Below, piece by piece: positions 1-4,297 of a stretch of DNA of 6,197 nucleotides. Numbering within the stretch: position 1 is the stretch's first letter; each line of letters starts with the position of its first letter. The position numbers were made by a program, and so were the translations under genes. The stretch comes from CAZXCQ01 sp964639275 (GTDB lineage Bacteria; Desulfobacterota; DSM-4660; Desulfatiglandales; Desulfatiglandaceae). The stretch lies in the NCBI GenBank assembly GCA_964639275.1, contig CAZXCQ010000330.1, positions 1 to 6,197 on the forward strand, read 5' to 3'. The notes below the pieces were generated by a model. The model searched no databases, was not told the DNA's origin, and saw nothing but the letters and a program-made list of their open reading frames with translations.

Positions 1-49
1 AGGTGATTTCTTTACGCTCTCTTACGGGCGAGTTATACGCCCGAAAAAC

Positions 50-91
50 GGAATCTCCATACCCCGGGTTTCAAACGGCTAAAGTGTTACG
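50..91 (+). repeat. Short repeat family, copy A (3' part only)
   Basis: This segment aligns without gaps to the 3' parts of the copies at 285-353 and 1357-1422. The shared core is GTTTCAAA, one base, GGC, one base, AAAGTGTTACG, preceded by a GGAAT..CC.AT.CCCC block. Copy A lacks the 5' half that forms the hairpin in copy B, so it is truncated or decayed. Confidence 0.6.
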
Positions 92-123
92 TCTTTTCAA
101 AATTGACGGTTTCATAAAAAGTC

Positions 124-270
124 AAAATGCTCTCTTTCCGTCATTCCGGCCCCGTATCCAATAGGGAATAAACTCCGGCCGGAATCCAGTGTTCTCAAGC
201 ACTCTTAAAACCCCTGGACCCCGTTACCGGATCTGGTCCGGCACAAGTTTCAACCCGGTGACGGCATTTT
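124..270. repeat. MITE-like palindromic intergenic element
   Basis: The outer ends are inverted: AAAATGC (124-130) faces GCATTTT (264-270), and CCGTCA (138-143) faces TGACGG (259-264). An inner perfect 9-base pair of arms, ATTCCGGCC (143-151) and GGCCGGAAT (177-185), encloses a 25-base spacer. A further small hairpin sits at 227-241 (CCGGA / TCCGG). The motif CGTCATTCCGG followed by CCGGAATCCAG resembles a palindromic repeat type common between genes in deltaproteobacteria. The assignment is from memory and from the inverted ends. No coding sequence is present, so any mobility would have to be supplied in trans. Confidence 0.5.
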
Positions 271-284
271 ACGATTACCTCAAA

Positions 285-353
285 ATTGGAACAGAGACAG
301 GGGAATGGGAGTTCGGAATTCCCATTCCCCTCGTTTCAAAGGGCTAAAGTGTT
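285..353. repeat. Short repeat family, copy B, with 11-bp perfect hairpin
   Basis: This is the most complete of three copies. It contains a perfect inverted repeat, GGGGAATGGGA (300-310) and TCCCATTCCCC (320-330), with a 9-base loop, followed by the family core GTTTCAAAGGGCTAAAGTGTT. It aligns with 1357-1422 from ATTGG onward, with one 3-base gap. The repeat ends one base before the lepB stop codon at 355-357, so its hairpin would lie in the lepB mRNA 3' end. With no T-run after the stem on that strand, a role in 3'-end protection is at least as likely as intrinsic termination. Confidence 0.65.
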
Positions 354-354
354 T

Positions 355-972
355 TTATCTGATTATATCCAAAAATCGTTCCCAGTGCGGCCATGACCAG
401 TAGATGATAAAGGCCTTTCCCTTTACCGAGCTTATGGGTACAAACCCCCAGAACCTGCTGTCATAGCTGTGGTTACGATTATCCCCCATGACAAAGAGAT
501 GCCCATCTGGAACGGTAACCGGGCCAAAATTGTCTTTTCCCACATGCGGACCAAAGCCGCTTTTCCGGTTTGAGTAAAAGCCGTTTTTGTCCTCATATTT
601 CTTCCCGTTTATGTAGATCTTTTGCCCGATGATCTCTATGGTGTCACCAGGAAGACCGATTACCCGCTTTATGAAATCTTTACTCTTGTCCACGGGATAG
701 ATAAAGACAATTACATCGCCCCTCTCCGGTCTGCTGATGGGGATCAAGGTCGAATTCGTATAGGGGAGCTTGATACCGTAGAGAAATTTGTTGACCAGGA
801 TGTGGTCTCCAACCAGGAGCGTCGGCTCCATGGACCCGGAAGGGATCTTAAAGGCCTGAACCACAAAGGTCCGGATAAAGAGGGCAAGTACGATTGCAAT
901 GGCCGCTGCCTCCGTATATTCACGGAAAGCACCCTTTTTTTTTGTTTTTTTCCTAGAGAACAGAATACCCAA
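355..972 (-). CDS. lepB: Signal peptidase I (leader peptidase)
   Basis: This inner-membrane serine protease (family S26) removes signal peptides from exported proteins on the periplasmic side. With the chosen start it has 205 residues. A basic N-terminus (RKKTKKK, 7-13) is followed by one membrane segment (about 20-40), then the catalytic-serine box IPSGSMEPTL with Ser47, the box GDVIVF, the catalytic-lysine box FIKRVIGLPGD with Lys102, and the box GDNRNHSYDSRFWGFVP (164-179). All signature boxes are intact. I chose the TTG at 972-970 because a perfect AGGAGG (984-979) lies six bases upstream. An in-frame ATG at 1050 would give 231 residues but has no ribosome binding site. It is transcribed divergently from the pil operon. 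Pilins themselves are processed by PilD, not by this enzyme, so the link to the pil genes is probably only positional. Confidence 0.96.
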   Translation of the reverse strand: MGILFSRKKTKKKGAFREYTEAAAIAIVLALFIRTFVVQAFKIPSGSMEPTLLVGDHILVNKFLYGIKLPYTNSTLIPISRPERGDVIVFIYPVDKSKDFIKRVIGLPGDTIEIIGQKIYINGKKYEDKNGFYSNRKSGFGPHVGKDNFGPVTVPDGHLFVMGDNRNHSYDSRFWGFVPISSVKGKAFIIYWSWPHWERFLDIIR

Positions 973-978
973 AAAAAA

Positions 979-984
979 CCTCCT
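979..984 (-). promoter_or_regulatory. lepB ribosome binding site (decides start)
   Basis: On the minus strand a perfect AGGAGG is followed by TTTTTT and then TTG GGT in the lepB frame. The upstream ATG at 1050 has no Shine-Dalgarno-like sequence in the 20 bases before it. This favours the TTG at 972 as the true start. Confidence 0.7.
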
Positions 985-1063
985 GAAAATGATTTGTCCG
1001 GAATTTAATCCTTCGTACCCGGATTTGTAAAGGAATTTCTGCCACCCCATAACATCAACCGGA

Positions 1064-1118
1064 ACGGTCTTCTTTTGCGATACCCGCTAGCCACAACAGG
1101 TTGTGGCAGCGAGACCGT
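1064..1118. other. Stem-loop in the lepB 5' leader
   Basis: A strong hairpin has arms GCCACAAC (1090-1097) and GTTGTGGC (1100-1107). It is extended outward by CGCT (1085-1088) and AGCG (1108-1111), with one bulged A. A second, outer pair of arms, ACGGTCT (1064-1070) and AGACCGT (1112-1118), encloses it with a 14-base single-stranded segment on one side. It lies between the probable lepB promoter and the lepB start. It could be a leader RNA structure or, through the 18-base inner palindrome, a protein operator. I recognise no known riboswitch class in it. Confidence 0.5.
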
Positions 1119-1139
1119 CTTGGCACTATATGTGTATAA

Positions 1140-1145
1140 ATTATA
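1140..1145 (-). promoter_or_regulatory. Possible lepB promoter -10 (TATAAT)
   Basis: The minus strand carries a perfect TATAAT in a very AT-rich stretch, about 170 bases upstream of the preferred lepB start. No good -35 hexamer is found at 16-18 bases, so the call rests on the -10 alone. AT-rich DNA yields such matches by chance. Confidence 0.3.
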
Positions 1146-1173
1146 TTAATTTTAATCATTTTATAATAAATGG

Positions 1174-1202
1174 TTGAAAATCAGGTCAGCCTGTGATATA
1201 CT
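1174..1202 (+). promoter_or_regulatory. Sigma70-type promoter, plus strand
   Basis: The -35 box TTGAAA (1174-1179) and -10 box TATACT (1197-1202) are separated by exactly 17 bases, and each matches five of six consensus positions. An extended -10 TG (1194-1195) precedes the -10 box. The 33 bases upstream (1141-1173) are almost pure A/T, as in an UP element. Transcription should start near 1209 and run toward the riboswitch and pil operon, giving a leader of about 300 bases before the aptamer. A short imperfect palindrome (CAGG..CCTG, 1182-1193) lies in the spacer and could be an operator. Confidence 0.6.
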
Positions 1203-1250
1203 TTTTTATAGTTGATATTTGCGTAAAAACCTATCAATAAAGCTGCGTTT

Positions 1251-1325
1251 TCTCGCAGAGACGCCAAGAACGCGAAAAACATATCATTTAATATCACTAA
1301 CTTAACTTTGCGGCTTTGCGTGAGA
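1251..1325. repeat. Imperfect palindromic repeat (GCAGAGACGC type)
   Basis: The left arm TCTCGCAGAGACGCCAAG (1251-1268) and right arm CTTTGCGGCTTTGCGTGAGA (1306-1325) are imperfect inverted copies around an AT-rich centre. This resembles a widespread intergenic repeat type with 'cgcagagacgc' and 'tttgcgtgaga' ends. It lies between the plus-strand promoter at 1174-1202 and the riboswitch, so it would be part of the leader RNA if that promoter drives the operon. Confidence 0.45.
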
Positions 1326-1356
1326 TACTGGGTTTTGCGAATTCATCAAGGTTACC

Positions 1357-1422
1357 ATTGGGACACGGCAATGGGGGTTCGGAGTTCCCATTCCCCTTGT
1401 TTCAAAGGGCCAAAGTGTTACG
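1357..1422. repeat. Short repeat family, copy C
   Basis: The segment aligns with copy B (285-353) from ATTGG to AAAGTGTT and shares the GTTACG end with copy A. Its hairpin is weaker than in copy B: AATGGG (1370-1375) against CCCATT (1387-1392), with substitutions in the arms. It sits in the leader between the upstream promoter and the riboswitch. Confidence 0.6.
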
Positions 1423-1477
1423 CTGGGACGTGATTCCCAAATTCGTAACCGCCTGTAAAAAGGTCTTTTTGCAGGCG
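1417..1477. other. Two adjacent palindromes just upstream of the aptamer
   Basis: The first palindrome nests GTTACG (1417-1422) / CGTAAC (1444-1449) around TGGGA (1424-1428) / TCCCA (1435-1439). The second has 13-base arms, CGCCTGTAAAAAG (1450-1462) and CTTTTTGCAGGCG (1465-1477), with a two-base centre and a single T:G mismatch that would be a wobble pair in RNA. Neither is followed by a T-tract. They could be operator DNA, leader hairpins, or the remnant of a repeat insertion. I find no convincing promoter between here and the aptamer. Confidence 0.45.
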
Positions 1478-1513
1478 CATCATTCATGTATCTCAGAGTA
1501 GTTCCAGGATTAG

Positions 1514-1606
1514 TTGCAGTAAGTAGGGGCAAACCCGCCGAAAGGCGGCGACGCAAAACCACGGATCTAAAGCCCAAGAGCCATGATCGCCGGGTTGCCG
1601 ACTGCC
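1514..1606 (+). promoter_or_regulatory. GEMM-I cyclic-dinucleotide (c-di-GMP-I) riboswitch aptamer
   Basis: The RNA aptamer binds a cyclic dinucleotide, c-di-GMP in the main class and cyclic AMP-GMP in a Geobacter-type variant. The conserved blocks appear in order: GGGGCAAACC (1526-1535), a hairpin CCGCC-GAAA-GGCGG (1535-1548) with the GNRA tetraloop, GACGCAAAACCACGG (1550-1564), UCUAAAG with CAUGA as the tetraloop-receptor strands (1566-1572 and 1582-1586), and GCCGGGUUGCCGA (1589-1601). The closing stem P1 is GCAGT (1516-1520) with ACTGC (1601-1605). P3 includes GATC (1564-1567) paired with GATC (1585-1588). An intrinsic terminator starts 11 bases after the aptamer, and the HTH-pilMNOP operon follows, so control is most likely by transcription attenuation. 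The base at the position matching Vc2 G20 is G (1528), which favours c-di-GMP, although the usual A two bases before it is also G here. Confidence 0.9.
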
Positions 1607-1616
1607 AGGTTCGATC

Positions 1617-1654
1617 ATGCCTTTTGGCTGTGGATGCCAAAAGGCATTTTTTTT
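1617..1654 (+). terminator. Intrinsic terminator, expression platform of the riboswitch
   Basis: A perfect 12-bp stem, ATGCCTTTTGGC (1617-1628) with GCCAAAAGGCAT (1636-1647), closes a 7-base loop and runs straight into a run of eight T (1647-1654). This is a textbook rho-independent terminator on the plus strand. It sits between the aptamer and the first gene, so the operon is expressed only when it is prevented from folding. No gene ends immediately upstream, which supports an attenuator rather than a gene-end terminator. Confidence 0.93.
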
Positions 1655-1665
1655 GCCACGGGTAA

Positions 1666-1682
1666 TCCCTGGTGTCCAGGGA
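1666..1682 (+). other. Small hairpin between attenuator and first gene
   Basis: TCCCTGG (1666-1672) and CCAGGGA (1676-1682) form a 7-bp stem with a 3-base loop. There is no T-tract. It would lie in the 5' part of read-through transcripts, before the first ribosome binding site. Its role is unknown. Confidence 0.35.
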
Positions 1683-1736
1683 AGGTCTTGTTGAAGCAGA
1701 TTGCTGGAGTTCGTCAACCAGGAGGTGGAGGGCAAA

Positions 1737-1937
1737 TTGGGCCGGAATAATTTAAGAAAGACCAGAGAGGCGCTCCTGATAAGCAAAGCAGAGCTTGCCA
1801 GAAAGACAGGACTTTCACCCCTGACCATCGACAGGGTTGAAAAGGGAATGAGCTGTCGGATGGAGACCAAGCGAAAGATCATACTGGCGCTTGGATTTGA
1901 CCTCTCCGAGAAACACAAGGTTTTCCCAGAACTCTGA
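1737..1937 (+). CDS. Small XRE-type helix-turn-helix protein
   Basis: This is a 66-residue protein made of little more than one Cro/C1-type DNA-binding domain. The fold is seen in LRKTREALLISKAELARKTG (6-25), with turn GLSPLTIDRVEKG (25-37) as the recognition helix region, then a C-terminal helix KRKIILALGF (45-54) and the tail SEKHKVFPEL. I chose the TTG at 1737 because GGAGG (1727-1731) lies five bases upstream; a TTG at 1701 would give 78 residues without a clear site. It is the first gene after the riboswitch attenuator and ends 11 bases before pilM, so it is probably co-transcribed with the pil genes. Proteins of this type are usually transcription regulators. Autoregulation of the operon or control of other genes are both possible, and no target site is evident. 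Confidence 0.85.
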   Translation: MGRNNLRKTREALLISKAELARKTGLSPLTIDRVEKGMSCRMETKRKIILALGFDLSEKHKVFPEL

Positions 1938-1948
1938 AAGTATCATCT

Positions 1949-3055
1949 ATGGCCTCTGCCAAAAAAAGCCAATTGGTTGGACTGGATATTGGCGCCCACT
2001 CCGTCAAGCTGGTGGAGCTGGATCTTGACAAGCGGGGAAGGCTCCTCAGGAATTTTGGAGTAATCGGGCTGCCCCAGGGAGCGATTGTCGAAGGGGTCAT
2101 AAAAAAGATGGAGCCAATATCCTCTGCAATAAAGGGCCTCTTTGGAAACCTGAAGGTAAAAAACAGCAACGTGGCAACCTCTCTTTCCGGGTACTCGGTG
2201 ATAGCCAAAAGGCTGGCGTTTGGCCAAAGGGATGCAAAGGAGATAGAGGCAAGGATCAGGGAAGAGGCCGAAAAACATATACCTTTTGACATCAATGAGG
2301 TGAACCTCGATTTTGATATCCTTTCTATTGAAGAGGAGTTTCCTGAAGACCAATCCGTAGAGCCAGTACCCCTTGAGGGCAAAGAAGGGGAAACAGGGCA
2401 GACGAGCATCATGCTGGTGGCAGCAAGAAAGGACATCGTTGTTGACTACGTCAATTTGGTGCAATCGGCGGGTCTCAACCTTCAGGTATTGGATGTTGAT
2501 GCATTTGCCCTTCAAAATGCCGTAGAGTTAAATGCCCTGGACGCCAAAGGCCATTTTGCCATCATCGACGTTGGGGCACAGAAATTGGGAATAAATGCCG
2601 TCAAAAATGGGGTTTCCATATTTTCCAGACACTCGTCATACGGGGGGAATTATATCACAGAGGCGATAATGTCCGAATTTGGTGTGGGCTTTGAAGAGGC
2701 CGAAAACATCAAGCTGGGTGGGCTGGAGTTGGGCGACAAAAGGGACGGTCTCAAGAGGATCTTTACACTCGAAGTTTCATCCTGGGTCCGTGAGATCGGA
2801 CGAGCCCTCGCCTTTGTGGGCAGCACCTATCGCGATGAGAAGCTGGAGAAAATTATGGTTACCGGAGGCTCATGCAGGATCCCCGGCTTTCAAAAACATC
2901 TGGCGTCGGAGTTAGGAATACCGGTTGAGGAGTTCAACCCCTTTAGGAATATCGTGGTGCAAAGAGACCGCTTTGACCCCAACTACCTGGACCATATGGC
3001 GCCCCAGGCGGGTGTTGCCCTTGGTCTGGCCTTAAGAAGCATTGGAGACAAATGA
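1949..3055 (+). CDS. pilM: Type IV pilus assembly protein PilM
   Basis: PilM is a cytoplasmic actin-like (FtsA-fold) ATP-binding protein that docks on the N-terminal tail of PilN and connects the pilus alignment complex to the cytoplasmic motor. At 368 residues it is near the usual length. The N-terminal phosphate-1 motif is GLDIGAHSVKLVEL (11-24). The second phosphate motif, DVGAQKLGIN, begins at Asp207. The adenosine-side glycine motif VTGGS lies near 304-308, followed by PGFQKHLASELGIPVEEFNPF. The family block EARIREEAEKHIPFDINEV and the segment HSSYGGNYITEAIMSEFG are present. An acidic, proline-containing stretch (about 130-150) looks like a flexible insert. There is no clear Shine-Dalgarno before the ATG, only GAAAG, so translation may be coupled to the HTH gene ending 11 bases upstream. 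It overlaps pilN by four bases (ATGA). Confidence 0.96.
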   Translation: MASAKKSQLVGLDIGAHSVKLVELDLDKRGRLLRNFGVIGLPQGAIVEGVIKKMEPISSAIKGLFGNLKVKNSNVATSLSGYSVIAKRLAFGQRDAKEIEARIREEAEKHIPFDINEVNLDFDILSIEEEFPEDQSVEPVPLEGKEGETGQTSIMLVAARKDIVVDYVNLVQSAGLNLQVLDVDAFALQNAVELNALDAKGHFAIIDVGAQKLGINAVKNGVSIFSRHSSYGGNYITEAIMSEFGVGFEEAENIKLGGLELGDKRDGLKRIFTLEVSSWVREIGRALAFVGSTYRDEKLEKIMVTGGSCRIPGFQKHLASELGIPVEEFNPFRNIVVQRDRFDPNYLDHMAPQAGVALGLALRSIGDK

Positions 3056-3654
3056 TCAAGATCAATCTGTTGCCTTTCAGGGCAACCCGAAAAAGGGCGG
3101 ATATACGCAAACAGGTCAGTATCTTTTTCCTGTCGATCATTTTTCTTTTCACGCTGATGGCATACTTTACCTTGAGTCTAAGCAGTCAGCTGGCCGCCTC
3201 CAGGTCACAGGAGGACCAGCTCCGGAAGGAACTCTCCAAATATTTCAAGATCACCGGAAAGATAAACGAGCTCAGAAAAAAGACAGAGGAAGCCCGTTCC
3301 AAGCTGCTCGTAATCCAAGGGCTTGAAGAGAAGAAGACCGGGCCGGTCCAGCTTCTTGACCAAATCGCCATGGCGGTCCCGAGGGACAAATTGTGGCTTC
3401 GCTCTCTTGACGAAAACAACGGTCTCTTGACCCTGGAGGGCTCGGCCATGGATAACAACACTGTGGCACTTTTTATGACCAATCTGGAAAAGACAGATCT
3501 CATAAAGTCGGTTGACCTCAAGAGCACCCGGCTTAACCACCTAAAAGAATATAAGGCGGATGTCGCCGATTTTGTCCTGACCTGCAAGACCTCTTCCTTC
3601 AAGGAGGAGAAACCCGAGCCGCAAACCAAGGGGCCCCCCAGTAGGAGGCGCTAA
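3052..3654 (+). CDS. pilN: Type IV pilus assembly protein PilN
   Basis: PilN is a bitopic inner-membrane protein that binds PilM through its cytoplasmic tail and pairs with PilO in the periplasm. The tail begins with the family signature INLLPFR (4-10), the PilM-binding motif. One membrane helix follows (about 22-43), then a periplasmic coiled-coil segment (about 46-95) and a ferredoxin-like domain with the PilN-typical VQLLDQIAMAVPRDKLWLRS. Length is 200 residues. The start overlaps the pilM stop codon, with GGAG four bases before the ATG. The C-terminus ends in a basic, proline-rich tail (PPSRRR). Confidence 0.95.
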   Translation: MIKINLLPFRATRKRADIRKQVSIFFLSIIFLFTLMAYFTLSLSSQLAASRSQEDQLRKELSKYFKITGKINELRKKTEEARSKLLVIQGLEEKKTGPVQLLDQIAMAVPRDKLWLRSLDENNGLLTLEGSAMDNNTVALFMTNLEKTDLIKSVDLKSTRLNHLKEYKADVADFVLTCKTSSFKEEKPEPQTKGPPSRRR

Positions 3655-4293
3655 ATGACGCCGATCAAGGGCATCAACTGGCGAAATGCAGTCAGCTCTG
3701 TCGCGGAAAAGGCCGAGAGGCTCAAGATGTCGCAGAGGATACTGATCTTTGTCCTGACCCTTGTCCTGCTGGCCGGCGCCTTCTTCTCCCTCTTCTATCT
3801 CCCAAAGACCACTGCGATCGCACAGACAAACGAAGAGATCTCAAATCTTGAAAGACGGGTTATGGCAGCAAAGGCAAGGGCAAAAAACCTGGCCAAATTG
3901 GAGGCCGAGCACCAGCAGGCCACGGCCCAATTGAAGGAGGCCGAAAAGCTCTTGCCAGACAGGCGGGAGATACCCAGCCTCCTAAGGAATATCACCGCCC
4001 TGGGGAAGGAATCCCGGCTCGAATTTCCGCTTTTTAGCCCGCAGGGTGAAAGACCGCAGGATTTCTATATGGAGATCCCGGTCAGTATCGAATTGAGCGG
4101 GAAGTACCATGATGTGGCCGCCTTTTTTGACAAGGTGGGGCGTATGGACCGGATCGTCAATATCTGTGGGATCTCCATGAGACCTCAAAAAGAGATGTCA
4201 ACCACCCTGGTGACAAAATGCACGGCCGTCACATACCGCTTTAAGAGCGAGGAGGAAAGAAAGGCCGGCGAGGAGAAAAAGAAGGGCAAGTAG
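3655..4293 (+). CDS. pilO: Type IV pilus assembly protein PilO
   Basis: PilO is the inner-membrane partner of PilN; the heterodimer helps set pilus alignment and dynamics. The 212-residue protein has a cytoplasmic tail, one membrane helix (about 29-49), a charged coiled coil with heptad-like spacing (about 56-100), and the PilO ferredoxin-like domain, in which FYMEIPVSIELSGKYHDVAAFFDKVGRMDRIVNI is typical of the family (cited here in parts: FYMEIPVSIELSGKY, then HDVAAFFDKVGRM). The ATG follows the pilN stop codon directly, with a perfect AGGAGG six bases upstream (3643-3648). The C-terminus is highly charged (EEERKAGEEKKKGK). Four bases separate it from pilP. Confidence 0.95.
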   Translation: MTPIKGINWRNAVSSVAEKAERLKMSQRILIFVLTLVLLAGAFFSLFYLPKTTAIAQTNEEISNLERRVMAAKARAKNLAKLEAEHQQATAQLKEAEKLLPDRREIPSLLRNITALGKESRLEFPLFSPQGERPQDFYMEIPVSIELSGKYHDVAAFFDKVGRMDRIVNICGISMRPQKEMSTTLVTKCTAVTYRFKSEEERKAGEEKKKGK

Positions 4294-4297
4294 GGAC

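Larger units (their letters stand above)
1..354. other. Gene-free, repeat-rich intergenic region
   Basis: I see no credible coding region here. The stretch holds a small GC-rich inverted repeat (CGGGCG at 25-30, CGCCCG at 38-43), a partial copy of a short repeat family (50-91), a MITE-like palindromic element (124-270) and a fuller copy of the short repeat (285-353) that ends one base before the lepB stop codon. The region lies downstream of lepB, so any lepB terminator should be here. The strongest hairpin (300-330) has no T-tract on the lepB strand, so a classical intrinsic terminator is not evident. Confidence 0.7.

Noticed and set aside
300..330. Intrinsic terminator for lepB
   Set aside because: The hairpin is perfect (11 bp), but on the lepB strand it is followed by TGTCTCTG rather than a T-tract, and it is part of a dispersed repeat, so I list it as a repeat.
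622..1008. Plus-strand open frame of 128 codons inside lepB
   Set aside because: It is antisense to a complete lepB with all catalytic boxes, and its product has no recognisable features.
1441..1480. Sigma54 promoter upstream of the riboswitch (CTTTTTGCAGG resembles a -12 element)
   Set aside because: The required GG about ten bases before the GC is missing, so the -24 element is absent.
1..1500. CRISPR array or tRNA in the repeat-rich regions
   Set aside because: Repeats are few, unevenly spaced and imperfect, without regular spacers, and no cloverleaf with a TTC-loop/anticodon arrangement was seen.
1302..1640. Minus-strand open frame of 112 codons over the leader
   Set aside because: It runs through repeats, the aptamer and part of the terminator stem. 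Its product is low in recognisable features and the RNA structure explains the sequence.
1493..1918. Minus-strand open frame of 141 codons opposite the HTH gene and riboswitch
   Set aside because: It is a shadow of the HTH gene and the riboswitch, with no ribosome binding site or family resemblance.
1943..2515. Minus-strand open frames inside pilM (190 and 185 codons)
   Set aside because: They lie wholly or almost wholly opposite pilM, which has all family motifs, and overlap each other in different frames.
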